Below are positions 18,650 through 28,281 of a DNA stretch of 64,000 nt, piece after piece. The stretch spans positions 3,162,001 to 3,226,000 of the forward strand of contig NZ_CP032683.1 of NCBI RefSeq assembly GCF_001304615.2, in the 5' to 3' direction. Position 1 is the first letter of the stretch; every line of letters starts with the position of its first letter. Source of the DNA: Methanosarcina flavescens (GTDB lineage Archaea; Halobacteriota; Methanosarcinia; Methanosarcinales; Methanosarcinaceae). A program made the translations under genes and the position numbers. The notes under the pieces were generated by a model. It saw only the letters and a list, made by a program, of their open reading frames with translations. It ran no database searches and was not told the origin of the DNA.

Positions 18650-20230
18650 ATGAGCAGTAAAACCGAATTTCCAAAGATAATGTGCACCCAGCACCCTGAC
18701 TCGGCATCGAAATATATCGCAACACAGGAAGAACCTGAAGAAGCTATAGAAGCTGCAATGATCTTCGGTTGTGATGAATACATGCCGGATTACGAGGGAA
18801 AGGCTACACCTTACCATCAGAATGTCCAGATTGTATCAAAACTTATAGAGGAAACTGGCCTTGTGCCCGGAAAGGACTTTTTCATCACGCCGAGGGCTCC
18901 AAGTGCAGTTCAAGAAAACCGGTTCAGGCAACTCATGGTTATGATGTCGATTGCAGAGGCTAATTACAATGCACATGAGTATCCGGACGTCCAGGCAATC
19001 AATGAGTTCGTGCATCCCATGACAGACAGTGTCAGGGAAATTCTTGAAGCCCAGCAACATATGATAGATGTAAGTGAACTTGCAAAAAAGGAATTCGGGT
19101 TCTCAATGGAAGTACCGCGCATAATTCCTCTTATCGAAGACGCTCCTTCACTGCTACATGCAACAGAACTTGTCGAAAACGCGATACATACCTGGAAAGA
19201 ACGTTTTGGGGCAGCGCCGGACAGGTTCAGGGTATTTCTGGGCAAATCTGATTCTGCCCTATCTTTCGGGCATGTTGCAAGCACATTATCCTGCAAATAC
19301 GCAATAAACGGACTCTCCGAGCTAAATTCTGAAATCGACACCCAAATCGGGATTATCTTCGGAGCAGGGACTCTGCCTTTCAGGGGACACCTTGACCTGA
19401 AAAACGCAGAAAATTTCTTCAGGGAGTGCCAGGGAATAGAAACCATTACTCTCCAGTCCGCCCTAAGGTACAGCCATAAAAAAGGCGACGCAGAAGCCCT
19501 GGTAAATCTTGCAAAGGCAAAACTGCCGGAGATGCCTGAACTCTTTTCAGCCGAGGAAAAAGAAGAAATCGTAAATCTCATAGGGATATTCGGGACAGGA
19601 TACAGCCGGATTCTCAGGCAGCTAGCTCCCATGATAAACCGGATAGCTGATCTTCTCCCCCAGCATCGAGACCGTCTTATGCATAAAGGAACAGGCGGCT
19701 ATTCAAGAAATGCTCCTAACATTTCGGGTGTTGTCAAACTCTGTCGTACCGATATAGGAAAAGAGCTTGAAGCCAGCATGCCTGCCGAAAACCTCCATCT
19801 TCCCAGGGCGATCAAGTTCACAGGTGCACTTTATTCCATAGGCCTGCCACCGGAATTCATAGGCACAGGACGAGCTCTTCAAGAAGCTCGGAAAAAACTC
19901 GGAGAAGCCGCCTGTGAAAATTTACTTACAAAGTATTTTCCTTCACTTGCAGGTGACCTGAATTTTGCATCCGGATACCTTGACCTCAATGTAGCTTCGC
20001 GCTTTCTGTCCGAAGCATGCCTGAAAGAAATCCGCAAAGATATTGAGATAATGCGTGAGGTCTTTGACCTTGAAACCAGACCCGAACCCTCATACCGCAT
20101 CCTGCTGGAAATGATGCAGCCCGACCTTCTCCAGGCAAGAAGTGCAGAGGAGTGCATGGATGAGGAAGTTTCCCAGCTTGTGTGCTCGACCCTGACCAAA
20201 ATGGGGAAAATCAGGAAGGCTCTCGGTTAA
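18650..20230 (+). CDS. ppcA: Phosphoenolpyruvate carboxylase, archaeal type
   Basis: This 526-residue protein begins at ATG 18650, preferred over GTG 18635 because GTGAGG sits correctly before it. The sequence opens with FPKIMCTQHPDSASKYI and has IIPLIEDAPSLLHA, GTGYSRILRQLAP and GTGGYSRNAPN, all typical of the short archaeal PEPC family. The enzyme carboxylates PEP with bicarbonate to oxaloacetate and feeds the partial TCA route to 2-oxoglutarate in Methanosarcina. It is monocistronic and followed by a hairpin. Confidence 0.96.
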   Translation: MSSKTEFPKIMCTQHPDSASKYIATQEEPEEAIEAAMIFGCDEYMPDYEGKATPYHQNVQIVSKLIEETGLVPGKDFFITPRAPSAVQENRFRQLMVMMSIAEANYNAHEYPDVQAINEFVHPMTDSVREILEAQQHMIDVSELAKKEFGFSMEVPRIIPLIEDAPSLLHATELVENAIHTWKERFGAAPDRFRVFLGKSDSALSFGHVASTLSCKYAINGLSELNSEIDTQIGIIFGAGTLPFRGHLDLKNAENFFRECQGIETITLQSALRYSHKKGDAEALVNLAKAKLPEMPELFSAEEKEEIVNLIGIFGTGYSRILRQLAPMINRIADLLPQHRDRLMHKGTGGYSRNAPNISGVVKLCRTDIGKELEASMPAENLHLPRAIKFTGALYSIGLPPEFIGTGRALQEARKKLGEAACENLLTKYFPSLAGDLNFASGYLDLNVASRFLSEACLKEIRKDIEIMREVFDLETRPEPSYRILLEMMQPDLLQARSAEECMDEEVSQLVCSTLTKMGKIRKALG

Positions 20231-20288
20231 GGAAAAATCTCCTTAACCCCCTAGAACCTTTTTGGAATTAAACATATAACATATGCCT

Positions 20289-20307
20289 CCGCCAGCTTGT
20301 CTGGCGG
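20289..20307 (+). terminator. Hairpin downstream of ppcA
   Basis: CCGCCAG and CTGGCGG form a 7-bp stem with a 5-base loop, 58 bases past the ppcA stop. Confidence 0.4.
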
Positions 20308-20431
20308 CACCTCTCAAAAAGAAGAGAAAATTTGAAGGAAGAATGGAAAGAATCAAAAGTAGAAAAAAGAACTTTAAAAAAGCAATGTTAGAATTTTATA
20401 ATCCGAATTAAAATCCAGTTCACATCTTCTT

Positions 20432-20889
20432 TTATCGCATATCAATCCCATTAAAATCGCACATGAGATTTTCGCGGATAGAACTCCCGTCATTCTCAGA
20501 ACTGCACAGGTAATTCAAATCTTCCAGGTTCGGGTGCTTTTGCTTTTTCTTCTGTGCACTGAGAATTTTCTCAAGCAAAAGATCTGCGACTTTTCGTCGT
20601 GCATTCTTCAGCACACCAATCAGGACGAAAATATTCTCATCGGCTTCGATCTCAATAAAGGCAGCTTCAAAAGGAGTAACCCCAAGACTTTCTTTTACGG
20701 CTGCGTCAAGGTCTTTGAGATTAAAATTCTTTGCACCCTGGTGGGCATTGAATTTCCCTACTCCTAGGTAGACAGCGTCAGCTCTTCCTCGAATTGTGGC
20801 AAACAGGGCTTCTTTATTTCCCACAGGAGCCAGGATTTCAGGAGGAGAACTGGGAGAGCTGTTTTACCCTGAGTAACTGTTTTAGCCAT
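20432..20889 (-). pseudogene. Peptidase U32 family relic with internal deletion and frameshift
   Basis: Starting at ATG 20889 the frame reads MAKTVTQGKTALPV, then shifts by one base near 20848-20850. In the new frame SSPEILAPVGNKEAL and ATIRGRADAVYLGVGKF are the conserved N-terminus of U32 collagenase-type proteases. After DLDAAVKE it jumps straight to SLGVTPFEAAFIEIEADENIF, which resembles the C-terminal domain of the same family. Several hundred residues, including the catalytic middle, are missing. A clean internal deletion plus a frameshift mark it as a decayed gene. Full-length U32 proteins modify or degrade peptides, or act in tRNA or rRNA hydroxylation. Confidence 0.75.
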
Positions 20890-21288
20890 GGAGTCTCAAA
20901 CCCGCTGATATTATAAATCACATTTCACAAACGCCTTTTGGGATCTCAGATTAAATAACCCGCTAAAACGAAAAAAGTGAAAATTTATATATACAAATGA
21001 ATAATTCTTAGTAAATAAAATTGGTTGTGACCAGATAACTATCTGAACATGGATTTTACCTGCTTTGTAGTATAGCTCCACAGGATTCCTGATTTCGTTT
21101 GAATCTTCTTTTACGCTCCAGTAAACGGATGAAGCTTCGTAAAACGAATAAGTACTGCAGGGATGCAGTATGAATGACCCATAGATTATATGCAGGTGCC
21201 AGTCCGGGGTAGACAGACTAATTAATTCTGCAACAGGGCAGCTATACTTGAATATGCATATTTTCTGAAGCTTCATCCAGGATGAGAT

Positions 21289-21528
21289 ATGACTCCATTT
21301 AAGCTGCTTGAGAGGATTGAGTCCCATTACCTTGATCCCTCAAGAATATACAAAGTTATAAGAAGAAAATACCAAGTTTTACACAGGCATAATATCGCTT
21401 ACCTCTATGCTGCCAGTCCCTCTTTAAACAGGTTCTCTCACCTGACAATGGAAAAAATAATTCCGACATTTGAAAACTCGGTATCAGGAAAAACGACTTT
21501 GCAATTTATGGAGGATAGGGAATGGTAA
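21289..21528 (+). CDS. Small protein of unknown function overlapping the MATE gene
   Basis: This 79-residue basic protein (RIYKVIRRKYQVLHRHN) has no family I recognise. GGATGA lies just before ATG 21289, and a TGA stop two codons upstream fixes the start. Its stop overlaps the start of the MATE exporter by seven bases, a typical coupled arrangement, so it is probably co-translated with it. It may be a regulator or accessory factor; that is inference. Confidence 0.5.
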   Translation: MTPFKLLERIESHYLDPSRIYKVIRRKYQVLHRHNIAYLYAASPSLNRFSHLTMEKIIPTFENSVSGKTTLQFMEDREW

Positions 21529-22991
21529 GTGATGAAGAAATGAGATCCGGGAATATTGTGAATCTCTTCTTGAAATTTGCATTCCCTACTGTTGTAGGAG
21601 TCATCATTGCCGGAATTCAGGGAATAATTGACGGTTTCTTTATAGGGAATGCTATCGGAAGCCAGGGGCTTGCAGCAGTCACCCTTGCATATCCGGCTTA
21701 TATGGCTATAATCGCAATTGGAGTATTTATCGGGATCGGCTCATCCAGTCTAACGGCGTTGCAACTTGGGAAAGAAAATCTCAGCGGAGCACTGAATACA
21801 GTACATAATGCTTTTTCCCTGTGCCTTCTTACAGGAGCTATCTTTACAATAGTGGGGCTGGTTTTCTGTAAAACTTCAATCAGCCTACTTGGGACCAGCG
21901 GTCCTGCCCTGGATTTTGCCCGCGAGTACCTGAGGATTATTTTTACGGGTTCGGTTTTCATGATTCTGGCAATTGCCCTTGACCCGCTGGTAAGAAACGA
22001 CGGGAAACCCAAACTCTGTATGAATATCATGATTGCAGGAGTAATTGTAAATCTCGTGCTTGACTACCTTTTTATTATACGTATGGGCATGGGAATGTCA
22101 GGTGCCGCTTTTGCAACAATAATCTCCTTTGCCCTCCCGGCATTACTGCTAATACATTATCTGTTTAGCAGTCAGGCAAAACTCAAACTCAGGCTTAAAG
22201 CCATGAGATTGAAACTGGAAACTCTGCTCCAGATCCTCAGAGCCGGAATTCCGTCCTTCGTAATGCAGATATCAATTGCTTTTGTGCTTTTTGCACATAA
22301 TTATATGCTGCTCAGGTACGGTTCCGAACTTGCGGTCTCAGCTTACGGCATTATAGGATATGTTTTCTCAATTTTCTATATGCTTTTCGAAGGAATAGCC
22401 CTGGGAGTGCAGCCGATTATAGGCTTCAATTACGGTGCTGGTTACTATGAGAGAGTCTCAAAGACCCTGAAACTTACAATTCTCTCATGTATTCTCGTGG
22501 GAGCTCTCGGGTTTGCACTGATCTACCTCTTTCCAGAGAGAGTTATTCAGATTTTCAGCCAGGACGACACCGAACTTCTGGAAGTTACGCTGCGAGGAAT
22601 GGAGATCTTCATGTTCTCTTTGCTCGTTGAAGGTACTGTGCTCTTCACTGCCATCTACTACCAGTCAATAAACAGGGTCAGAGAGGCACTTCTCATCTAT
22701 CTGGGAAAAATTTTTGTTTTCCTGCTTCCTCTACTCTTCATCCTGCCGATCTTCTTCGGTCTTGATGGGGTCTGGTTGGCCTCTCCGGTCACAGAGTACC
22801 TCATGATGATAGTAGCTCTGGTCATGCTTTCGAAGGAATTTAAGTTTCTCAAGCACAATGCAGTAGAAAATAAACATCCAGCTGGTAAAAATCAGGCGTT
22901 ACCAGTAATCAGACAGATCGGAAAAACCGAAGTAGAGGAGAATTCCAGGTTTGTTAAATTCAGACCTGCTGAAAAGAAAGACATCTCGTGA
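21522..22991 (+). CDS. MATE family multidrug/Na+ efflux transporter
   Basis: This 489-residue protein has about twelve hydrophobic segments in two similar halves (GIIDGFFIGNAIG near the N-terminus, GIALGVQPIIGFNYGAG in the second half), as in MATE exporters. These proteins expel cationic drugs or metabolites in exchange for Na+ or H+. ATG 21522 lies within the end of the 79-residue gene. A hydrophilic tail of about 45 residues follows the last membrane segment. Confidence 0.93.
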   Translation: MVSDEEMRSGNIVNLFLKFAFPTVVGVIIAGIQGIIDGFFIGNAIGSQGLAAVTLAYPAYMAIIAIGVFIGIGSSSLTALQLGKENLSGALNTVHNAFSLCLLTGAIFTIVGLVFCKTSISLLGTSGPALDFAREYLRIIFTGSVFMILAIALDPLVRNDGKPKLCMNIMIAGVIVNLVLDYLFIIRMGMGMSGAAFATIISFALPALLLIHYLFSSQAKLKLRLKAMRLKLETLLQILRAGIPSFVMQISIAFVLFAHNYMLLRYGSELAVSAYGIIGYVFSIFYMLFEGIALGVQPIIGFNYGAGYYERVSKTLKLTILSCILVGALGFALIYLFPERVIQIFSQDDTELLEVTLRGMEIFMFSLLVEGTVLFTAIYYQSINRVREALLIYLGKIFVFLLPLLFILPIFFGLDGVWLASPVTEYLMMIVALVMLSKEFKFLKHNAVENKHPAGKNQALPVIRQIGKTEVEENSRFVKFRPAEKKDIS

Positions 22992-23038
22992 GATGCTTCT
23001 CAAGGAAATTCCTTTTTTATAATTTTAAAAAAGTTAAA

Positions 23039-23058
23039 AAGAGGCAAAAATGCCTCTT
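23039..23058 (+). terminator. Hairpin terminator after the MATE gene
   Basis: AAGAGGCA and TGCCTCTT form an 8-bp stem with an AAAA loop, 48 bases past the stop, in a T/A-rich context. Confidence 0.5.
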
Positions 23059-23310
23059 CATTCTTGCTGTAAAAGCAAAGTTTATAAGGAGAGCCAGTTC
23101 ATGCTGCTGTTATCTCCACTTTCACTAGAATTCTAGTTTTGAATGTGAGTGGTTACAACTTGTTGAGTCCAGCAATATAACTTACTCGCTTACGGAGTTA
23201 ACGACTGCTGTAAAGTGCCATCAGCGGAAACCAATTCCTTGAAGCTTATATTGCGCGGAAAGTGCTAAAAACCCATACCTGTTCCGTAAATATTTTTTAT
23301 TCCTAATAAT

Positions 23311-23660
23311 TTAGGAAGGCACAAGAGAGCCTTTGTGCGCTCCTGATGCTAGATAATTCGAGTCCCAGGTAACGGTTTGACCGGTAAACGAGACCGAATC
23401 CGGATTGAAATTTGCAGTGATTTGAGAGGCAATCGGATCAGGAGAATTAAAGCCATCCCTTAAGATTTGCCTCTGAACCGATGCCGTGTAAACGCTGTCC
23501 TTAACCGCATGGATAAGGTCAGGATTCTCTTCTGTCCATACATGGTCATTAAAAAACGTTTTCAGTCCCAAGCTTTTTGCATATTCAAGGAGTGTCTTCT
23601 GTCCATACATGGTCATTAAAAAACCCAGCCATCAATAACCCCGCCTGTATAGCCAATGCT
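23311..23660 (-). pseudogene. Remnant of a secreted or surface protein gene, with internal duplication
   Basis: The frame ending at 23311 encodes about 100 residues (KTFFNDHVWTEENPDLIH near the start, then NFNPDSVSFTGQTVTWDSN). Just upstream on the same strand, another frame reads IGYTGGVIDGWVF and would join NDHVWTEE after a shift. A 30-base stretch is duplicated 67 bases apart (23528-23557 and 23595-23624) and appears to have disrupted the frame. I do not recognise the family. The remainder of 23661-24194 shows no gene. Confidence 0.45.
23528..23624. repeat. 30-base direct repeat, period 67
   Basis: The same 30 bases (beginning TCTTCTGTCCATACATGG) occur at 23528-23557 and 23595-23624. This looks like a local duplication inside a broken gene. 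Confidence 0.8.
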
Positions 23661-24194
23661 GAAACTTTAATTCTAGAATATTCGGAAAGTTATTCAAAGG
23701 AAGTCTAGATACAAACTTTCGAAAAGTAATATAATTAGGAGTTTTGTTGAAGTCAAGTTTTCCCTTATACTGTTCATTAGGTTAATAGGTCCTATAAAAT
23801 CAAGATAATCTATACTTACACAAACCTTTAATAAAGTAAGAAGCTGACGTTATGTATTAACACTTTTTGAAAGTTTATAGGAGCTATTTTTGGAGTCAAA
23901 TGGGCTCCAATATTATCTTTGCCAGAGATTCCTTTGCATAGCAATGCAGCAGAGTTAGTAGCAAAAGTAAGGAAAAAGTGTCAACCTTTAATCCATGATA
24001 GATAAAGGGACAAAAACAAAAGACAAATTTATGACAATGTTCAGACAACAAAAACTGGTTATAAGCGCATATGAACTACATCTTTATAAAGTGAGCAGTA
24101 CATTTGAGATGCAATTTCTAAATCAATCACAGAAAAAAGTGCATTGAATTGAAAGTGGAAGAGCTTTCCACTCGATGATGAGGATATATAGTCT

Positions 24195-26006
24195 ATGACG
24201 GGATCTGCAAGAGAAAAAAGAATTGATATTCTCAACTTTAAACGTGCACTTTCGCTTGTCTGGCAAAGTGCACCTGGATGGACGCTAATAAGTGCCTTTT
24301 TAGTAGTGTTGCAAGGTGCTCTGCCACTGGCTTCTCTTTATCTTATGAAATTGATAGTGGATTCTATAACGACTGGTATCTCCTCATCCAATAAAGAGGC
24401 TGCCTTTGGACATATCATGTTCCTTATCTTCCTAGCAGCTGCGGCGTCATTTTTAACTGTCTTAAACAGTGCAGTTTTAAATATAGTTAGTGAAGCACAG
24501 GCAGCTTTGGTTTCAGACAATATCCTTGATCTACTTCATGACAAATCAATTGAAGCTGACCTAGAATATTATGAGAATCCTAAGTATTACGATACACTCT
24601 ATAGAGCTCAAAATGATGCTCCTTTCAGACCAACAAGAATAGTTAACAGCATTTTCCAGGTATGCCAAAATGGTATATCCTTAGTAATTATATTCGGATT
24701 GATTACTTCTTTTAGCTGGATTGTAGCTGCATCTCTAACAATTGCAGCCATACCAGTAGCCTTTGTTCGTTTGATATACTCAAACAAAGTTTATGAATGG
24801 CAATGTTCTTGTACGGCAAAGGAACGAAAAGTATGGTATTTTCACTGGCTGCTTACCAGTAATAGTAGTGCAAAGGAAATCAAACTGTTTAATCTTGGGC
24901 CTTTGTTCACGAAAAGGTACCATAACCTACGTAAGAAGCTTCGAAGGGAACGATTAACCATAACAGCTAAACAATCTGTAGCAGATCTGGCTGCCCAAAC
25001 TGTTAGTATTGTAACTGTTTTTGTAAGTTTCATATTTATCGCTATGAGAGCTTTTCAGGGAAATATAACTCTTGGTGACTTAGTAATGTACTTTGGAGCT
25101 TTGCAACAGGGCTATTCATTTCTTTCTAATTTCCTAAACGGTTTTGCAGATCTTTATGAGGACAACCTCTTTATGACAACACTTTATAAATTTTTAGATC
25201 TAAAGCCTGCTTTGAAAAAATCATCAAATACAATACCAGTACCTGAGAAGATTAAAGATGGAATCTCCTTCGAAAATGTTGGATTTAGCTATCCTAACCA
25301 AAAAACCAAAGTCCTGAAAGACATCAACCTGCACATAAGTGCTGGAAAGACCATAGCTCTTGTTGGAAACAATGGATCGGGAAAAACTACATTGATAAAA
25401 CTTCTCTGCAGATTCTATGATCCGACTGAAGGAAGGATACTGATTGACGGAATCGACCTCCGCGATTTCAAAATACTCGATTTACGAAAAGAAATTAGTG
25501 TCGTCTTTCAGGATTATATACACTACAATTTAACTGCTAGAGAAAATATTTGGTTTGGTGATATAAATAAGCCTGTTGATGAAAAGAATATCCTGCAAGC
25601 AGCGGAGTGTTCAGGAGCAGATCGTATTATTGAACAGCTTGATAATAGTTACGAGACAATCCTGGGAAAGTGGCTTGAGGATGGCACAGAATTGAGTATT
25701 GGGGAATGGCAGAAAATTGCTCTTGCCAGGGCTTTTTTCCGGGACTCCCAGATAATAGTTCTAGACGAGCCTACAAGCTCATTAGATCCGAAGGCTGAAG
25801 ACGAAGTTTTCAAAAAATTTCAGCAGATTGCTGCAGGTCGAACTGCTATAATAATAAGTCACAGACTCTCAACAGTGAAAATGGCGGATTCCATATATTT
25901 CATGAAAGAGGGAAGGATCCTGGAAAGTGGTACTCATGATGAATTGATGGCTCTTGATGGTGAGTATGCACAACTTTTTAGGATTCAATCAAAACATTAT
26001 AACTAA
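24195..26006 (+). CDS. ABC exporter, fused permease and ATPase
   Basis: This 603-residue protein has an N-terminal six-helix exporter domain. The C-terminal ATPase has Walker A GNNGSGKT, signature LSIGEWQKIALARAF (LSIGE in place of LSGGQ), Walker B IIVLDEPTSSLD and the switch His in ISHRLS. It has no N-terminal C39 peptidase domain. It ends 39 bases from the end of the convergent radical SAM gene whose upstream small gene looks like a peptide precursor, so it may export that peptide. Such exporters are often found with RiPP loci, but a general lipid or drug exporter is equally possible. Confidence 0.85.
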   Translation: MTGSAREKRIDILNFKRALSLVWQSAPGWTLISAFLVVLQGALPLASLYLMKLIVDSITTGISSSNKEAAFGHIMFLIFLAAAASFLTVLNSAVLNIVSEAQAALVSDNILDLLHDKSIEADLEYYENPKYYDTLYRAQNDAPFRPTRIVNSIFQVCQNGISLVIIFGLITSFSWIVAASLTIAAIPVAFVRLIYSNKVYEWQCSCTAKERKVWYFHWLLTSNSSAKEIKLFNLGPLFTKRYHNLRKKLRRERLTITAKQSVADLAAQTVSIVTVFVSFIFIAMRAFQGNITLGDLVMYFGALQQGYSFLSNFLNGFADLYEDNLFMTTLYKFLDLKPALKKSSNTIPVPEKIKDGISFENVGFSYPNQKTKVLKDINLHISAGKTIALVGNNGSGKTTLIKLLCRFYDPTEGRILIDGIDLRDFKILDLRKEISVVFQDYIHYNLTARENIWFGDINKPVDEKNILQAAECSGADRIIEQLDNSYETILGKWLEDGTELSIGEWQKIALARAFFRDSQIIVLDEPTSSLDPKAEDEVFKKFQQIAAGRTAIIISHRLSTVKMADSIYFMKEGRILESGTHDELMALDGEYAQLFRIQSKHYN

Positions 26007-26045
26007 AGAAAAAAGATCTAAGATTAAGTTCTAATTTATGTTTAG

Positions 26046-27095
26046 TCATGTTACATTTTGCTTTTTTTCAGGATAGCAGCAGTAAAGGTTTTCAAATTTA
26101 GAATTAGTTGTAAAATAACAACTTCCCCTGCATCCACCTCGGCAAATGGCTCCTTTATCACAATCTTTACAACTGCCTGTCAGCATACTAACATCAAAAT
26201 TTCTGTTGTAAGCAAAATTGCCTTCTTTAAACCAGATTTCGGATAAGGATTCTTCACGCAAATTGCCTTCAATAAACTCATCTGAGTACAGGGATTCACA
26301 ACCTTTTACATTGCCTATACTATCTATTCCCACTACTCGCAAGCCCGCCTGGCATCCTGACCATTCACAAACTGTCCCTGGCGGACCCCTCAAATATGGT
26401 TCATTTTCATCAAAGTATCCGATGTCATCTCCTGCATAGATCGCGATCTTCTTTTCTTCACGCTTTTCTCTAATAAACTTGGTAATCAGCGGCACCTTAG
26501 CTGGGTCCAGGATAAGATTCCTTTTATCAGCCATATTTCCCATTGGATTAACTATCTGTATCTGCCAGGCCTTTATGCCCTTCTCCACAAGTAACTCATA
26601 CATTGGCCATAAATCCTCAAAATTACTATCAACCAGACTGGTTACAACAGCCACAGGTATTTTTTCTCTTTTGAAGATATCAAAAGCTTCCATCACTTTT
26701 TCGAATGATGTGTTTACATTTCTCATATTATTATGATTGCTTTCCATTCCATCGAGAGAAATTCCCACATTAGTTAATTTGGCGTATTTGATCTGGGCAA
26801 TTTGTTCATCTCCAAGTAAAAAGCCATTGGTAATAATATTAACATGAAGACCATTTTCAGATAATTTTCTGGCTATTTTTTCCCATCCCTTGTACAGAAA
26901 AACTTCTCCTCCAATGAAAGTTACCTGTTCGCATCCAAGTTCTATTAGCTGTTCGGCGACGTTAAGACATTCATCAACTGTGAGTTCTCTTCCTCTGGCT
27001 TTTCCTGCCATAGAGCCGCAGTGTTTGCAATTCATATTACATTTTAGCGTAAGTTCCCATACACAGAATTGAGGTATGTATTCAATTTGATTCAT
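26046..27095 (-). CDS. Radical SAM/SPASM peptide-modifying enzyme
   Basis: ATG 27095 (MNQIEYIPQF) follows GGAGTAATACAA and is preferred over the in-frame upstream start at 27146; this gives 349 residues. Cys 19, 23 and 26 in CNMNCKHC bind the radical SAM cluster, and TFIGGEVFLY is the GGE-like motif. The C-terminus has a SPASM set (CEWSGCQAG, GCESL, CKDCDKGAICRGGCRGSC, YCCYP) for two auxiliary clusters. The enzyme is a likely maturase of a ribosomal peptide. A 52-codon gene with a strong ribosome site lies 300 bases upstream on the same strand. An ABC exporter is convergent. Confidence 0.88.
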   Translation of the reverse strand: MNQIEYIPQFCVWELTLKCNMNCKHCGSMAGKARGRELTVDECLNVAEQLIELGCEQVTFIGGEVFLYKGWEKIARKLSENGLHVNIITNGFLLGDEQIAQIKYAKLTNVGISLDGMESNHNNMRNVNTSFEKVMEAFDIFKREKIPVAVVTSLVDSNFEDLWPMYELLVEKGIKAWQIQIVNPMGNMADKRNLILDPAKVPLITKFIREKREEKKIAIYAGDDIGYFDENEPYLRGPPGTVCEWSGCQAGLRVVGIDSIGNVKGCESLYSDEFIEGNLREESLSEIWFKEGNFAYNRNFDVSMLTGSCKDCDKGAICRGGCRGSCYFTTNSKFENLYCCYPEKKQNVT

Positions 27096-27210
27096 TTGTA
27101 TTACTCCGTATAAAATGAGAATCTGGCAAAAGATAGATTTGAACATCAGGATGCTACATTAATTTAGGGAGGAATGCATTAATTTAGAGGTCAAATTTTA
27201 AATATAGTAT

Positions 27211-27321
27211 GACTTACACAGTTGAAGTGTAAAATCAAGTACAATGTATTCTGCAATTAAAAATATACCATTTAACCAGTTATGAGTTTTTTATTGATTT
27301 TTCGGTTAAGCTGTGTAAGTC
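27211..27321. mobile_element. MITE-like element, short copy
   Basis: The 111-bp segment is bounded by perfect 11-bp inverted repeats (GACTTACACAG / CTGTGTAAGTC). It shares the terminal sequence, the adjacent TTGAAG and parts of its interior with the 166-bp element at 46693-46858. It has no coding capacity. It lies between the candidate precursor and its radical SAM enzyme. Confidence 0.7.
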
Positions 27322-27394
27322 CTTTAAAGATCTCTTAAAGAAATATGAACTAAACTTTCTATAATCTTATTTCTTTCTTCATATTTCAATTACT

Positions 27395-27553
27395 TCACTT
27401 GGTATCCTCGACTACGATCACCCCGTACATGGGCACTATAGGTGGTACTGGTACTACCCCGTATTTCAGCACAGGACATGGTTTTTTCTTTCGTCTGTTT
27501 CTGTCAAATTGACACCAAGCAATGTTCATTTCATCAATTGTTCCGTCTGTCAT
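27395..27553 (-). CDS. Candidate RiPP precursor peptide (52 residues)
   Basis: ATG 27553 is preceded by GGAGTGGTGA, among the strongest ribosome sites in the window, and the frame runs 52 codons to TGA 27395. The peptide has a mixed N-terminus with Cys 14 (IAWCQFD), a basic block (RNRRKKKPC, Cys 26) and a hydrophobic C-terminal part with a near-repeat (KYGVVPVPP then MYGVIVVED). It matches no family I know. The next gene on the strand is a radical SAM/SPASM enzyme, which makes a modified-peptide precursor the best guess. The Tyr/Pro/Val-rich tail is the probable core. Confidence 0.65.
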   Translation of the reverse strand: MTDGTIDEMNIAWCQFDRNRRKKKPCPVLKYGVVPVPPIVPMYGVIVVEDTK

Positions 27554-27654
27554 CTCTTCACCACTCCATCTAATTTTTTTATTCTTTCAAAATGTAATTA
27601 ATTAATAGTTTTTCTATAATTTAAAAACCTTAAAATCATAAAGGTACAATTTTA

Positions 27655-28212
27655 TCATACTTGTTTTTGATATTTTATCACTTGTTTTTGCTCCGATTTT
27701 ACCTCTTGTTTTTGCTTCAATTTTACCGAGACTACTTCCTTATTTTCCTTTAGTTTAACTTTTACTACAGCAGACTGTTTTTGATTAATTGTTCCATCCG
27801 ATGTTTGTGCAGCATGCTGTAGTTGGTAAAGGTCAACATTCACACCATTTTCTATCTTTGATATGCCAAAACCTTGTTCAGAGCTAGTGTCTATTTCATT
27901 ATCGCCGTTATTCGACCACGAATCAACCTGTTGTTCTTCATCCAACCTTGCAACTACTTTTTTTATATTACCATCTTTATCATAAACAACTTTTAAATTA
28001 TTTTTACTGGCTTGATTTATCTCTCCGTTATCCGTTTGGGCAATCTGAACCTGACCAGAAATATAATTAACTCCATCGCGAGTAACGTTTAATGAGGCTG
28101 CTTGAACTTGATCCGCTGAAGATCCAGCTACAGCAGTACCGATACATGTCACCATTAATAATACACATATGAACAGCGAAAATATTTTATTAAAGACTGA
28201 TTTATCTAATAT
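27655..28212 (-). CDS. Secreted Gln-rich repeat protein, probable non-AUG (ATA) start
   Basis: The frame contains ATG 28155, but that lies in the middle of the signal peptide. Reading back, FNKIFSLFICVLLMVTCIG completes a normal signal sequence, and GGGGGG lies 7 bases before the in-frame ATA at 28212-28210. The mature part has repeats of the type QIAQTDNGEINQ and HAAQTSDGTINQKQ, and ends in alternating Lys/Gln/Val (KQKQEVKSEQKQ). The related protein at 28778-29296 has a clean GTG start in the equivalent place. The repeats recall the Gln/Asn spacing of curli-type proteins, but no homology is claimed. Confidence 0.65.
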   Translation of the reverse strand: MLDKSVFNKIFSLFICVLLMVTCIGTAVAGSSADQVQAASLNVTRDGVNYISGQVQIAQTDNGEINQASKNNLKVVYDKDGNIKKVVARLDEEQQVDSWSNNGDNEIDTSSEQGFGISKIENGVNVDLYQLQHAAQTSDGTINQKQSAVVKVKLKENKEVVSVKLKQKQEVKSEQKQVIKYQKQV

Positions 28213-28281
28213 TTCTTATCCCCCCTTGTGTTTAAAAAAACAAAAATACACTCCTGAATAGTATAGCATTATAATTCAGCT

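Noticed and set aside
20911-21327. Minus-strand frame of 138 codons upstream of the MATE gene
   Set aside because: No ribosome site, non-protein-like composition and overlap with the coupled small gene.
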